From Streptomyces oryzae (GTDB lineage Bacteria > Actinomycetota > Actinomycetes > Streptomycetales > Streptomycetaceae), in contig NZ_JADKMA010000018.1 of NCBI RefSeq assembly GCF_017676365.1, positions 1 through 59,084 of the forward strand: a stretch of 59,084 bases of DNA, read 5' to 3'. The position numbers and the translations under genes are program-made. Positions 50,781-59,084 of this stretch are shown piece by piece. The stretch's first letter is position 1, and each line of letters opens with the position of its first letter. The notes beneath the pieces were generated by a model. The model worked only from the letters and a program-made list of their open reading frames with translations, ran no database searches and was not told where the DNA came from.

Positions 50781-51836
50781 TCACCACTCGGCCACCCTGG
50801 GTGCCGACACCGGAACGGAGCCCTCCGCCAGCGAGCGGGCGCCCGCAACCCCCACCAGCGAGGCGGCGACCGCGGCCCGTACCGGCACCCGGGGCGGCGC
50901 CCCCTCGGTCACCGTCCGCCGGAACGCCTCGACGATCAGCGCGGTGCCCGCCTCCATAGAGGCGACGGCCTCGCCGTACAGCGTCGTACGCGGCGGCTGG
51001 CGTATCTCGTCCCGCGGCGAACCGCCCCTCGCCCACGGCTCGTTGCGCAGCCGCACCGACCAGGCGTCCTCACCGGGCGCGCGCAGCGACTCGGCGAGCC
51101 CCCGGGTGCCGCGTACCGACAGCCACGACCAGTGGCTGTCCGGCTCGCCCTGGAGAAACGTCTGCCGGGTGAGCGCCAGCGCTCCCGTCGACAGCTGGGC
51201 GACCAGCACCACCGCCATCGGCCGCTCGGCCGTCCCGACCGGGTGCGCCGTGACCTGTACCGGCCAGGCTCCGGTCACATCCAGCACGGGGGAGAGAGTG
51301 TGGGTGCAGTACGCGGTGGAGGCGATTCTGCCCCGCCAGTGGGTGGGATCGCCCACCATCGCTTCGACGTCCTGCGGCGCGAGGCCGTGCACGTAGTCGC
51401 ACTCGATCAGCTCGACGGAGCCGATCTCGCCGTCCGCGACCAGCCCGGCGATGGTGCGTATGTGCGGGTGCTCGACGTAGTTTTCCGCGAAGGAGTAACT
51501 GGCCGCGGACTCTTCTGCGGCGTTGACCAGCGCCCTGCCCTCTTCTTCGGTCACGCACGCGGCGCACTCGCTCAGTACGTGCACTCCCCGTTCCAGGAAG
51601 GCGATCGCGGACTCGGCGTGCGCGTCGAAGTCGTGGGCCAGGACGACCGCCTCCACATCGGCGGTCACCAACTCCTGCCAAGTGCTCGCCGTACGTGCCG
51701 CCGGGAACTCGGCGGAGGCCGCCGCCAGCAGTTCGGCATCGGGGTCGCACAGTGCCGCCACCTCGAAACCCGCGCGGGCACACCAGCGGGCGAGCACCAT
51801 CCCGCGCCGCAGCCCCACCACCATCAGCCGTGACAT
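50781..51836 (-). CDS. Gfo/Idh/MocA-family oxidoreductase
   Basis: This 351-residue NAD(P)-dependent oxidoreductase has an N-terminal Rossmann fold (LMVVGLRRGMVLARWCARAG with CDPDAELL). In it the usual EKP motif is altered to LSECAACVTEEEG, so the conserved Lys is missing. The C-terminal alpha/beta domain starts near residue 125 (FAENYVEHPHIRTIAGLV). Substrates in this family are sugars, inositols or related polyols. The altered EKP motif suggests a specialised or inactive member. Start ATG with AAGGTG. Confidence 0.8.
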   Translation of the reverse strand: MSRLMVVGLRRGMVLARWCARAGFEVAALCDPDAELLAAASAEFPAARTASTWQELVTADVEAVVLAHDFDAHAESAIAFLERGVHVLSECAACVTEEEGRALVNAAEESAASYSFAENYVEHPHIRTIAGLVADGEIGSVELIECDYVHGLAPQDVEAMVGDPTHWRGRIASTAYCTHTLSPVLDVTGAWPVQVTAHPVGTAERPMAVVLVAQLSTGALALTRQTFLQGEPDSHWSWLSVRGTRGLAESLRAPGEDAWSVRLRNEPWARGGSPRDEIRQPPRTTLYGEAVASMEAGTALIVEAFRRTVTEGAPPRVPVRAAVAASLVGVAGARSLAEGSVPVSAPRVAEW

Positions 51837-51914
51837 GCGGTCACCTTGACGGGGCCGGATGGCCGGGGCAACCGAATTACCGGCGGCCGACGGTGACTTG
51901 GCGAGGGCGTCGGG

Positions 51915-52346
51915 CTACTCGGCGCCGGCCCCTACGGCCCGGTCCTGCCGGTTGCCGGGGAGGCCGGCGTGGGAGAACGGCTGGGTGCGCCAGTCCAGCC
52001 CCTCTGGCAGGGTCAGCAGTTCACTCACCGCGCGCTCGCGGGTCTCGGTGTCCCAGGGCGTGGCGTCCCGCACCGGGCGGCCCGAGCCCTGGCACACCGT
52101 CAGCCCGAACGGGTCCCAGGGCGAGGCGCACAGCCCATGGCGCGGCAGCTTCTCCTCGTGGGTGAACACCGCGATGGCCTGGCGGCATTCGGGGCACTTG
52201 ACGCGGAGACCTTCGTACATCTCGTCCTCAACGACCGGTCCTGTCTGCTCGGCGGAGACGTCCGGGCCGTCCGGGGAAGCGGCCGCATCGTTCTCAGGCG
52301 CCTCGTGGTGCCGATGAGCGGAGTGGGCGGACTTCGTCGTGCGCAT
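51915..52346 (-). CDS. Hypothetical protein with a Cys-x2-Cys segment
   Basis: This 143-residue protein has a His-rich N terminus (SAHSAHRHHEAPEN) and KCPECRQAIAVFTHEEKLPRHG. These suggest a small metal site with the Cys pair and neighbouring His. The rest (CASPWDPFGLTVCQGSGRP) has two more cysteines. The ATG at 52346 has GAGGGGGA. It diverges from the Lrp regulator across 237 bases without a gene. Function not recognised. Confidence 0.6.
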   Translation of the reverse strand: MRTTKSAHSAHRHHEAPENDAAASPDGPDVSAEQTGPVVEDEMYEGLRVKCPECRQAIAVFTHEEKLPRHGLCASPWDPFGLTVCQGSGRPVRDATPWDTETRERAVSELLTLPEGLDWRTQPFSHAGLPGNRQDRAVGAGAE

Positions 52347-52583
52347 GTGATCCCCCTCGATGGAACGGCCGGGCGACTGGGCTCCGGCCACAGCAAGCAC
52401 TTCCCGCCGTGCCACACGCATAATCACCCCGCGCGGGAGGACGAGGGTGCACGTGTGTGGGCTTCGTCACATGCCGTGCGTCCGTGGGTTCGCCCCGGGC
52501 GCCCGCTCGCCGCGGCGCGCCGCCCGCTCGTGCCGGAGCGGCCTCGATGCGCCGGGCGCGCGGGCACAGTACGGTGATCCGCT

Positions 52584-53024
52584 GTGGAGGAACTCGACCG
52601 TCAGATCGTGGAACTGCTCGTCAAGGACGGGCGGATGAGCTACACCGACCTGGGCAAGGCCACCGGCCTGTCCACCTCGGCCGTGCATCAGCGGGTGCGC
52701 CGCCTCGAACAGCGCGGCGTCATCCGCGGCTATGCCGCGCTCGTGGACCCCGAGGCTGTCGGACTGCCGATGACGGCGTTCATCTCCGTCAAACCGTTCG
52801 ACCCCAGCGCCCCGGACGACATCGCGGACCGGCTCGCTGACGTGCCCGAGATCGAGGCGTGCCACAGCGTGGCGGGGGACGAGAACTACATCCTCAAGGT
52901 GCGGGTGGCCACCCCCATCGAGCTGGAGCATCTGCTGGCCCGGATCCGCAGCCTCGCCGGGGTCTCCACCCGTACGACAGTCGTGCTGTCCACCCCGTAC
53001 GAGGCGCGCCCGCCCCGGATCTGA
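52584..53024 (+). CDS. Lrp/AsnC-family transcriptional regulator
   Basis: This 146-residue regulator has an N-terminal helix-turn-helix (LDRQIVELLVKDGRMSYTDL, then LSTSAVHQRVRRLEQRGVIRG) and a C-terminal RAM ligand domain (AFISVKPFDPSAP, VAGDENYILKVRV). Full family length. Such proteins usually sense amino acids and act on neighbouring genes. The amidohydrolase downstream or the small protein upstream are candidates. GTG start. Confidence 0.92.
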   Translation: MEELDRQIVELLVKDGRMSYTDLGKATGLSTSAVHQRVRRLEQRGVIRGYAALVDPEAVGLPMTAFISVKPFDPSAPDDIADRLADVPEIEACHSVAGDENYILKVRVATPIELEHLLARIRSLAGVSTRTTVVLSTPYEARPPRI

Positions 53025-53108
53025 GCCGCTGCTCCCGGGTGCCCGGGGCGCCGGGGGCCACGCGGACCCCGTGCGCGCGCGGAGCGCCCGGGGCGGGAGA
53101 CTGTGAGC

Positions 53109-54749
53109 ATGAGCGAGCGCACAGCCCCGTCCCGGCCCCGTACCGTCCTGCTGCGCGGGGGCGAGGTGCACAGTCCCGCCGACCCGTTCGCGACCGCGAT
53201 GGTCGTGGAGGGCGAGAATATCGCCTGGATCGGTACGGAGGGCGCTGCCGACTCCTTCGCCGACGGTGTGGACGAGGTCGTCCACCTCGACGGCGCCCTT
53301 GTCACTCCGGCCTTCACCGACGCCCATGTGCACACCACGGCAACCGGGCTCGCGCTCACCGGCCTCGACCTGTCCGGCGCACCCACGCTCGCCGACGCAC
53401 TCGCCCAGGTGCGTGCGTATGCGAAGGCGCGCCCCGAGGACCCGGTACTGCTCGGCACCGGCTGGGACGCGCACGCCTGGCCGGAACAGCGTCACCCCGG
53501 CCGGGCCGAACTGGACGAGGCCAGCGGCGGGCGGCCGCTGTATCTGACCCGGATCGACGTCCACTCGGCGCTCGCCAGCACCGCCATGCTGGACCTCGTC
53601 CCGGACATCACCACCCGCGAGGGGTACCAGCCGGGCGCCCCGTTGACGGGGGACGCGCACCACGCGGTACGCGAGGCCGCATACGCCACACTCACCCCGC
53701 GGCAGCGCACCGAGGCCCAGCGCGCCGCCCGCGCACACGCCGCCTCGCTGGGCATCGGCGCGCTGCACGAGTGCGCGGGGCCCGAGATCTCCGGCGAGGA
53801 CGATCTGCGCGGACTGCTCGCGCTCGCCGCCGAAGAGCCGGGCCCCCGCGTGCACGGCTACTGGGCGGAACTGGTCACCTCGGCGAAGGATGCCGCCCGT
53901 ATCGGCGAGCTCGGCGTCGTCGGCGCCGCCGGCGACCTGTTCGCGGACGGCTCCCTCGGCTCCCACACGGCGCATCTGTGCGCCCCCTATGCGGACGCGC
54001 CGCACACCAGCGGGAGCGCGCTGGTGGACGCCGAGGCGATCGCGGCGCATGTCGCGGCGTGCACCGAGGCGGGGATGCAGGCCGGATTCCACGCCATCGG
54101 CGACGGCGCCCTCCAGGCGGTCACCGAGGGGGTGCGCCGCGCCGCCGGGACCGTCGGCCTCGCCCGCGTCCGGGCGGCCCGGCACCGTGTCGAGCACGCC
54201 GAGATGCTCACCGAGCGCACCATCGCCGACTTCGCCGACCTCGCCCTCACCGCTTCCGTACAGCCCGGGTTCGACGCTGCCTGGGGCGGCGCGGACGGAA
54301 TGTACGCGCGCCGCCTGGGCTCCGAACGCGCGGCCACCCTCAACCCGTACGCGGCTCTGCTGCGGGCCGGTGTCCCGCTCGCGCTCGGCTCCGACAGCCC
54401 CGTCACCCCGCTCGGGCCATGGGAGGCCATCCGCGCTGCCGCATTCCACCACACTCCCGGGCACCGGATCTCCGTCCGCGGCGCGTTCACCGCGCACACC
54501 AGGGGCGGCTGGCGCGCGCTCGGCCGCGACGACGCCGGGGTGCTGGTCCCCGGCGCACCCGCCGACTACGCGCTGTGGCGCACCGGGCCGCTGGTCGTGC
54601 AGGCCCCCGACACCCGGGTCGCCAACTGGTCCACCGATCCCCGGTCCGGCACCCCGGGCCTGCCCGACCTGACGCCGGGCGGTCAAGTCCCGGTCTGCCT
54701 GCGGACGGTGGTGGGCGGACGTACGGTCTACGCACGGCCGGACGAGTGA
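53109..54749 (+). CDS. Amidohydrolase (YtcJ-like)
   Basis: This 546-residue metal-dependent hydrolase is of the amidohydrolase superfamily. It has the metal-binding TDAHVHTT, middle motifs GIGALHECAGPE and ADGSLGSHTAHL, GFHAIGDGAL and RVEHAEML, and the late GSDSPVTPLGPWEAI. ATG 53109 is chosen over GTG 53103 because the GGGAGA ribosome binding site is eight bases upstream. The substrate (an amide, imide or formyl derivative) is unknown. The Lrp gene ends about 85 bases upstream and may regulate it. Confidence 0.88.
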   Translation: MSERTAPSRPRTVLLRGGEVHSPADPFATAMVVEGENIAWIGTEGAADSFADGVDEVVHLDGALVTPAFTDAHVHTTATGLALTGLDLSGAPTLADALAQVRAYAKARPEDPVLLGTGWDAHAWPEQRHPGRAELDEASGGRPLYLTRIDVHSALASTAMLDLVPDITTREGYQPGAPLTGDAHHAVREAAYATLTPRQRTEAQRAARAHAASLGIGALHECAGPEISGEDDLRGLLALAAEEPGPRVHGYWAELVTSAKDAARIGELGVVGAAGDLFADGSLGSHTAHLCAPYADAPHTSGSALVDAEAIAAHVAACTEAGMQAGFHAIGDGALQAVTEGVRRAAGTVGLARVRAARHRVEHAEMLTERTIADFADLALTASVQPGFDAAWGGADGMYARRLGSERAATLNPYAALLRAGVPLALGSDSPVTPLGPWEAIRAAAFHHTPGHRISVRGAFTAHTRGGWRALGRDDAGVLVPGAPADYALWRTGPLVVQAPDTRVANWSTDPRSGTPGLPDLTPGGQVPVCLRTVVGGRTVYARPDE

Positions 54750-54859
54750 CGTAGGAGATCGCGATACGGCCGAACGAGACCCCCTGTCTCCGTCGCCCTG
54801 ACGCCGCCTTGTCCGCACTGACCAGGCATTTCGCCGAAACACCCCAGGTGACCAGGCTG

Positions 54860-54890
54860 TTGACAATGATTGCCCGAAGCCCGGTAGGTT
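54860..54890 (+). promoter_or_regulatory. HrdB-like promoter with Zur-like box
   Basis: TTGACA (54860-54865) and TAGGTT (54885-54890) are 19 bases apart, close to the main vegetative promoter consensus. The -35 element overlaps TGACAATGATTGCCC (54861-54875), which matches the Streptomyces Zur box TGAAAATGATTTTCA at 11 of 15 positions. No open frame of note starts right after it. Confidence 0.45.
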
Positions 54891-55252
54891 CGGCCGCGTC
54901 CACCACAGGACGTCCGACCGGGGAGCTTCCGCGCTGTCGTCGAACCCCGCTGGGCCACGGGGTGGTGTACCGCACCGGCGCACCACCACTGCGAGCCAGG
55001 TCCAGCGCCCGCGGCACGGGGACAGATGGTTTCCGCCGGTCGGCGGGTGCGACCCGGGACGGGGCCCGGACGCTCAGTAGACAACGGCTTTCGGACGATC
55101 CGCAGCCAGCGGGTCCCAGGTCGGCCCGAAGGGCGCCGGGTCCCTGTCCGGGAGATTGACCCGGACCGCATCCCCTCCGGGGCTTCCCCCCACCACCAAC
55201 GCGACGCGGGGCCACCCTCCAGGGGCGAGCCAGCGCGACGCGGGCCACCCCC

Positions 55253-55284
55253 AGGGGCGCGCGGAACTGCGCGAGTGACCACGA
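55253..55284. repeat. Streptomyces interspersed intergenic repeat, copy 2
   Basis: AGGGGCGCGCGGAACTGCGC followed by GAGTGACCAC matches, in opposite orientation, the copy at 45917-45962 with a few changes. It lies in the gene-free stretch before lnt. Confidence 0.7.
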
Positions 55285-55563
55285 CGGTGGGTCCGTCGCA
55301 AGCCGACCGAACCACCCGAGCTCTGTGGCGCATTGCGCAACCCGACCCGAACGATGCGGCTCACAGCCCGGCCGGGCCCGGCCGGGCTGTAGGCGGGGCG
55401 ACACATCACCCACCGCAACGCGGCAGACACGCTGCATGTCTGCCGCCCCGCGCTTTCCCGCCGCTTTACGGTCCCGCGCCCCGCGTCGGGGCCCACGCGT
55501 TGTACCGTCGGCACACACCATCGCACGACCTGCATCGCACGACCTGCTAGGAAGGCCGCGACC

Positions 55564-57507
55564 TTGGCATCGGGCCCCGACACCACCTCCGCGTCCGCCC
55601 CGGACGGCTCCCGGGAGCGGAAGGCCGCACCCGCCGCGCGGCGCAGCGCGCCGGGCGCGCCCGCGCCCGCGAACAGCGCGGCCACCGACAGCGCGGCCAC
55701 GCGCAGTGCCGACCCGGAGAGCCCCGACACGGACAGTGTCGACAAAGACCGGCCCGAAACGGACGGTGCCGACACGAGCAGTGCCGACACGCGCAGTAAC
55801 GTCCCTTCGCGCGCCGGGCAGTCGGCGGCCCCAGGCGCCCGACGCCCCGGCCGGATGCGCCGGCTGGCAGCGCTGGCCCGGCGCGAAGCACGCCGCACCG
55901 GCCTCGCCGCGCTCAGCGGTGTCGCCCTCGCGTTCGCCTTCCCGCCGTACGGGATCTGGCCGCTCTCGCTGCTCGCCGTCGCCGCGCTGAGCCTGCTCAC
56001 CCGTGGCCGGACCGGCTCTCAGGGCGCCTGGCTCGGATTCGCGTTCGGCTGGCCCTTCTTCGTCGTACTGCTCAAGTGGCTGCACGTCGTCGGCTGGGAC
56101 GCCACCATCGGACTCGCCTTCCTCCAGGGCCTGTTCGTGCTCGGGCTCGGTGCGGGACTCGCCGTCACCTCACGGCTGCCCCTCTGGCCGCTGTGGGGTG
56201 CCTGTCTGTGGCTGACCGAGGAATTCCTGCGCGACCGGCTGCCGTTCGGCGGTTTCTCCTGGGGACGCCTCGCCTTCGCCAACACCAGCTCGCCCTACAC
56301 CCCGCTGGCCGCGCTCGGCGGTGCCCCGCTGGTGTCCTTCGCGGTCGCCCTCACCGGCACGCTGCTGGCCGCCGTCGCGCTGACCGCCTGGCGGCTGCGC
56401 TCCGATGCGGCGCGCACCACCCGGGCGTACGCCACCGGGTTCGGCGCCCTCGCGCTCGCCGGGGCGATCACGGCCGCCGGGTTCGCGGTGCCGGTGCCGA
56501 CCAAGGCGGCGGACACCGTGCGCATCGCCGTGGTGCAGGGCAACGTCCAGCAGCCGGGGATGCACTTCCTCGGCCGCCCGATGCAGATCCTCAACAACCA
56601 CGTCGAGGCCACCCTCGATCTGGCCGACCGGATCAAGAAGGGCAAGGAGCCCAAGCCGGATCTGGTGATCTGGCCGGAGAACTCCTCCGACCTCGATCCC
56701 TACAAGTGGCCCGAGGCGGGCGACCGGATCGACAAGGCCGTCAAGGCCGTCGGCGTCCCCGTACTGGTCGGCGCCCTCGTCGACCACCCCACCAAGCAGG
56801 GCTACGTCGAGAACCAGGGCATCGTCTGGGACCCGAAGAAGGGCCCCGGCGCCTCCTACACCAAGCAGCACCCGGTCCCGTTCGGCGAGTACGTCCCCTT
56901 CCGCGACCAGCTCAGCAAGGTGATCACCCGCCTCCAGCAGGTGCCCCGCGACTTCTACCCCGGCGACCACACCGGCGTCCTCCAGACCGGCCCCGCCCGC
57001 CTCGGCGATGTCATCTGCTTCGAGGTCGCCTACGACGAGATCCCCCGGGACACCGTCAACGACGGCGCGCGTGCGCTCGTCGTCCAGACCAACAACGCCA
57101 CCTACGGGCGGACCGGCCAGCCCGAGCAGCAGCTGGCGATGTCCAAGCTGCGCGCCGTCGAGCACGGGCGCGCCGTGGTGACCGCCGCGACGAGCGGCAT
57201 CAGCGCCATCGTCGCGCCCGACGGCACCGTCCAGCAGCGTACGGACGAGTTCACCCAGGACGTGCTCACCGGGAAGCTCCCGCTGCGGGACCAGATCACC
57301 CTTGCCGACCGCGTCGGTGCGGCTCCCGAATGGATGATCGCTATCGTGGGGGCGCTCGCCTGCGCCGGAGGATTGTTTTTGAACCGCAGGAGGGGCGGTT
57401 TCCGTACGGATGGCCATACGGAAACCCGGGCGCCGGACGCCGCCGACCACGGGGACGGCACCGACGAGCAAGACCGACAGGCTCAAACGGAGGGGCAGCA
57501 CCAGTGA
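55564..57507 (+). CDS. lnt: Apolipoprotein N-acyltransferase
   Basis: This 647-residue membrane enzyme adds the third acyl chain to lipoproteins. A disordered N-terminal part of about 100 residues (Ser/Asp/Thr repeats) precedes several membrane helices (LAALSGVALAFAFPPYGIWPL, cited in part). The nitrilase-like domain carries the catalytic triad: Glu in WPENSSDLD, Lys in YTKQHPVPFGEYVPF and Cys in DVICFEVAYDEIP. A C-terminal helix and charged tail end the protein. TTG start with AGGAAGG. Its stop overlaps ppm1 (GTGA). Confidence 0.93.
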   Translation: MASGPDTTSASAPDGSRERKAAPAARRSAPGAPAPANSAATDSAATRSADPESPDTDSVDKDRPETDGADTSSADTRSNVPSRAGQSAAPGARRPGRMRRLAALARREARRTGLAALSGVALAFAFPPYGIWPLSLLAVAALSLLTRGRTGSQGAWLGFAFGWPFFVVLLKWLHVVGWDATIGLAFLQGLFVLGLGAGLAVTSRLPLWPLWGACLWLTEEFLRDRLPFGGFSWGRLAFANTSSPYTPLAALGGAPLVSFAVALTGTLLAAVALTAWRLRSDAARTTRAYATGFGALALAGAITAAGFAVPVPTKAADTVRIAVVQGNVQQPGMHFLGRPMQILNNHVEATLDLADRIKKGKEPKPDLVIWPENSSDLDPYKWPEAGDRIDKAVKAVGVPVLVGALVDHPTKQGYVENQGIVWDPKKGPGASYTKQHPVPFGEYVPFRDQLSKVITRLQQVPRDFYPGDHTGVLQTGPARLGDVICFEVAYDEIPRDTVNDGARALVVQTNNATYGRTGQPEQQLAMSKLRAVEHGRAVVTAATSGISAIVAPDGTVQQRTDEFTQDVLTGKLPLRDQITLADRVGAAPEWMIAIVGALACAGGLFLNRRRGGFRTDGHTETRAPDAADHGDGTDEQDRQAQTEGQHQ

Positions 57508-58307
57508 CGGACGGCGGACAGCGGCGGTACGGCCCGCTCGGAACGGCCCTGGTCATCATCCCGACCTACAACGAGGCCGACAACCTCCAGCCCGTCGTCT
57601 CCCGGGTGCGCGAGGCGGTGCCCGAGGTGCACATCCTGGTCGCCGACGACAACAGCCCGGACGGCACCGGAAAGATCGCCGACGAGATCGCCGCCGAGGA
57701 CGACCACGTCCACGTCCTGCACCGCAAGGGCAAGGAAGGCCTCGGCGCTGCGTATCTGGCGGGTTTCCGCTGGGGCATCGACAACGGCTACGGCGTGCTG
57801 ATCGAGATGGACGCCGACGGCTCCCACCCGCCCGAGGAGCTGCCCCGGCTGCTGACCGCGCTGGGCGGCGCCGACCTGGTGATCGGCTCGCGCTGGGTGC
57901 CGGGCGGCCGGATCGTCAACTGGCCCAAGTCCCGGGAGTTCCTCTCGCGCGGCGCCAGCACCTACTCCAGGCTGCTGCTGGACGTCGACGTACGCGATGT
58001 GACGGCCGGCTTCCGCGCCTTCCGCAAGGAGACGCTGGAGGGCATCGGCCTGGACACCATCGCCTCCCAGGGCTACTGCTTCCAGGTCGACCTCACCCGG
58101 CGCACCGTGCACGCCGGGTACCACGTGGTGGAGGTCCCGATCACCTTCGTCGAGCGGGAGCGCGGCGACTCCAAGATGAGCCGGGACATCATGGCCGAGG
58201 CGCTGTGGCGGATCGCCGCCTGGGGCGTCGAGGACCGGGTCAAGAAGGTGCTCGGCCGCGGCGAGAACCGGCCGGAGAGCGGCGCAGAAGGCCGGCAGGG
58301 CAGCTGA
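57504..58307 (+). CDS. ppm1: Polyprenol monophosphomannose synthase
   Basis: This 267-residue GT2 enzyme makes polyprenyl-phosphate mannose for protein O-mannosylation and glycolipids. It has the GT-A motifs VIIPTYNEADNLQ, VADDNSPDGTG, IEMDADGSHPPEELP and VIGSRWVPGGRIVNW, and the late TFVERERGDSKMS. No membrane helices are seen. In mycobacteria Lnt and Ppm1 are fused; here they are separate genes overlapping by four bases, which keeps them coupled. Confidence 0.93.
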   Translation: MTDGGQRRYGPLGTALVIIPTYNEADNLQPVVSRVREAVPEVHILVADDNSPDGTGKIADEIAAEDDHVHVLHRKGKEGLGAAYLAGFRWGIDNGYGVLIEMDADGSHPPEELPRLLTALGGADLVIGSRWVPGGRIVNWPKSREFLSRGASTYSRLLLDVDVRDVTAGFRAFRKETLEGIGLDTIASQGYCFQVDLTRRTVHAGYHVVEVPITFVERERGDSKMSRDIMAEALWRIAAWGVEDRVKKVLGRGENRPESGAEGRQGS

Positions 58308-58342
58308 TCCCGGGCCTACGCGCCACCAGGCACACTGGAAGA

Positions 58343-59002
58343 ATGACGACGCGCGCACCTTTCCCGTACGAGCCGCGAGGACAGGACTCGGGCGGTGCAG
58401 ACGGCGGCCCGGGGCAGGGAGCCGGGGCCCGCTCCGGCGGGAAGCCTCCGCCCCGGCCGCCCCGGTCGAAGGGCCGGACGCTGCTGCCGCTGGCCGTCGC
58501 GGCGTGGGCGGTGCTGGAGATCTGGCTGCTGACGCTGCTCGGCCAGGCGACGGGAGGGCTGACGGTCTTCCTCGTGCTGGCGGGTGGCTTCGTACTCGGA
58601 GCCGCGGTGATCAAGCGGGCCGGCCGCCGGGCCTGGCGCAACCTCGCCGATACGGTGCAGCGGGCCCAGCAGCAGCCCCGCGGGGGCGGTGAGCAGGGTG
58701 ACAAGCCCGCCACCGAGCCCCGGGGAGGCAACGGGACGGCGATGCTCGGCGGGCTGCTGCTGATGATCCCCGGGCTGGTCACGGACGCCGCCGCGCTGCT
58801 GTGCCTCTTCCCGCCGACGGCGAAGCTGCTGCGCGGCTCTGTACAGCGCTCCCTGGACCGCCGCAGCGGTTTCCCGCCAGGCACCCTCGGCGACGCCTAC
58901 CAGCAGGCGCGCACGGCCGAACAGCAGGTACGGATGCACCGGCCGGACGGCAAGGTCGTCCAGGGCGAGGTCGTCAGGGACGACGAGCAGCGGGGCGACT
59001 GA
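58343..59002 (+). CDS. fxsA: FxsA-family membrane protein
   Basis: This 219-residue membrane protein has a Pro/Gly-rich N terminus (residues 1-45). FxsA helices follow: LLPLAVAAWAVLEIWLLTLLG, FLVLAGGFVLGAAVIKRAGRRAW and LGGLLLMIPGLVTDAAALLCLFPP (each cited in part). FxsA proteins suppress F-exclusion of phage T7 in E. coli; the role in Streptomyces is unknown. The start ATG is close to a GGAAG ribosome binding site. It follows ppm1 in the order expected upstream of rbpA. Confidence 0.88.
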   Translation: MTTRAPFPYEPRGQDSGGADGGPGQGAGARSGGKPPPRPPRSKGRTLLPLAVAAWAVLEIWLLTLLGQATGGLTVFLVLAGGFVLGAAVIKRAGRRAWRNLADTVQRAQQQPRGGGEQGDKPATEPRGGNGTAMLGGLLLMIPGLVTDAAALLCLFPPTAKLLRGSVQRSLDRRSGFPPGTLGDAYQQARTAEQQVRMHRPDGKVVQGEVVRDDEQRGD

Positions 59003-59062
59003 ACCGGCCGGGGACGCGCAGCGCGGGCGGATGCCGAGGCGAGGTTACGGCGAGAGGGCCCG

Positions 59063-59084
59063 GGGTCACATTCTCATGTGACCC
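59063..59084. terminator. Hairpin at window end
   Basis: GGGTCACAT-TCTC-ATGTGACCC is a perfect nine-base stem with a four-base loop, 60 bases after the fxsA stop. It is a likely terminator shared with the gene beyond the window. Confidence 0.7.

Larger units (their letters stand above)
54750..55563. other. 814-base gene-free stretch upstream of lnt
   Basis: No open frame here has family features, although long GC-rich frames exist on both strands. It holds a good promoter (54860-54890). Sequences able to fold follow (GGTGGTG/CACCACC near 54960-54990; CCGGGTC/GACCCGG at 55136-55164). Imperfect repeats of GCGACGCGGGGCCACCC type lie near 55198-55260, then one interspersed repeat copy (55253-55284). 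A small RNA or a short unrecognised gene may be encoded. The 5' region of lnt should lie at its right end. Confidence 0.5.

Noticed and set aside
54809..55550. Open frames of 116 and 174 codons in the gene-free stretch before lnt
   Set aside because: Composition is Arg/Pro/Gly-rich, no ribosome binding site or domain is evident, and the frames overlap each other.
1..59084. CRISPR arrays, tRNA/rRNA genes, intact transposons, biosynthetic megasynthases
   Set aside because: None seen: no spaced identical repeats, no cloverleaf sequences, no transposase or modular enzyme motifs on either strand.

Overview
The window is very GC-rich DNA with dense genes, GTG/ATG starts, 4-base stop/start overlaps and twin-arginine signal peptides. 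It reads as the chromosome of a Streptomyces or a close relative. No rRNA, tRNA, CRISPR array or intact insertion sequence was found.

Left flank (1-8.5 kb) is housekeeping: the 3' end of ribD, then ribE, ribM, ribBA and ribH (riboflavin synthesis and uptake), hisE-hisG, a small PH-domain membrane protein, and a tandem pair of CNNM/CorC-type CBS-domain membrane proteins. A TPR-AAA ATPase converges on these (8.4-10.6 kb). Right flank (41.7-59 kb) is again mostly ordinary chromosome: gnd, a PolA-like polymerase, a GlsB-type membrane protein, a GH18 chitinase with DasR-like operators, an acyl-CoA dehydrogenase, a secreted phosphodiesterase-type enzyme, a DNA-glycosylase-like protein, an oxidoreductase, an Lrp regulator, an amidohydrolase, and the lipoprotein/mannosylation pair lnt-ppm1 followed by fxsA. 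From memory the two flanks match one continuous stretch of the S. coelicolor chromosome (about SCO1443 down to SCO1422).

The middle (about 11-41 kb) looks accessory. It holds a uridine-kinase-like protein, a secreted C39-like peptidase, a short tyrosine-recombinase-like remnant, and an epoxide hydrolase divergent from a CGNR regulator with two palindromic operators. Next come a PPOX-type flavoprotein and a P1B-type ATPase fused to a hemerythrin domain. Then a two-component system diverges from a ferric-reductase-like / FMN-binding / ApbE operon, followed by a GH65 glycoside phosphorylase and two divergent universal stress proteins. A cation P-type ATPase, a DUF302 protein and a hydrogenase maturation protease follow. 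The protease diverges from a five-gene operon for a group 3b-like [NiFe]-hydrogenase that carries a stand-alone cyclic-nucleotide-binding-type protein. After that come a 2-methylisoborneol-type terpene synthase with a frameshifted GPP methyltransferase, and a secreted M4 metallopeptidase. The combination of stress proteins, cation ATPases, hemerythrin, PPOX protein, DUF302 and hydrogenase resembles the hypoxia/dormancy (DosR/DevR-type) gene sets of Actinobacteria. This part appears to serve redox balance and survival under oxygen limitation.

The items most worth a second look are the hydrogenase with a co-translated HTH-less cNMP-binding protein, the P1B-ATPase-hemerythrin fusion, the frameshift in the 2-MIB methyltransferase, the CGNR operator pair, and a promoter-bearing gene-free stretch upstream of lnt.
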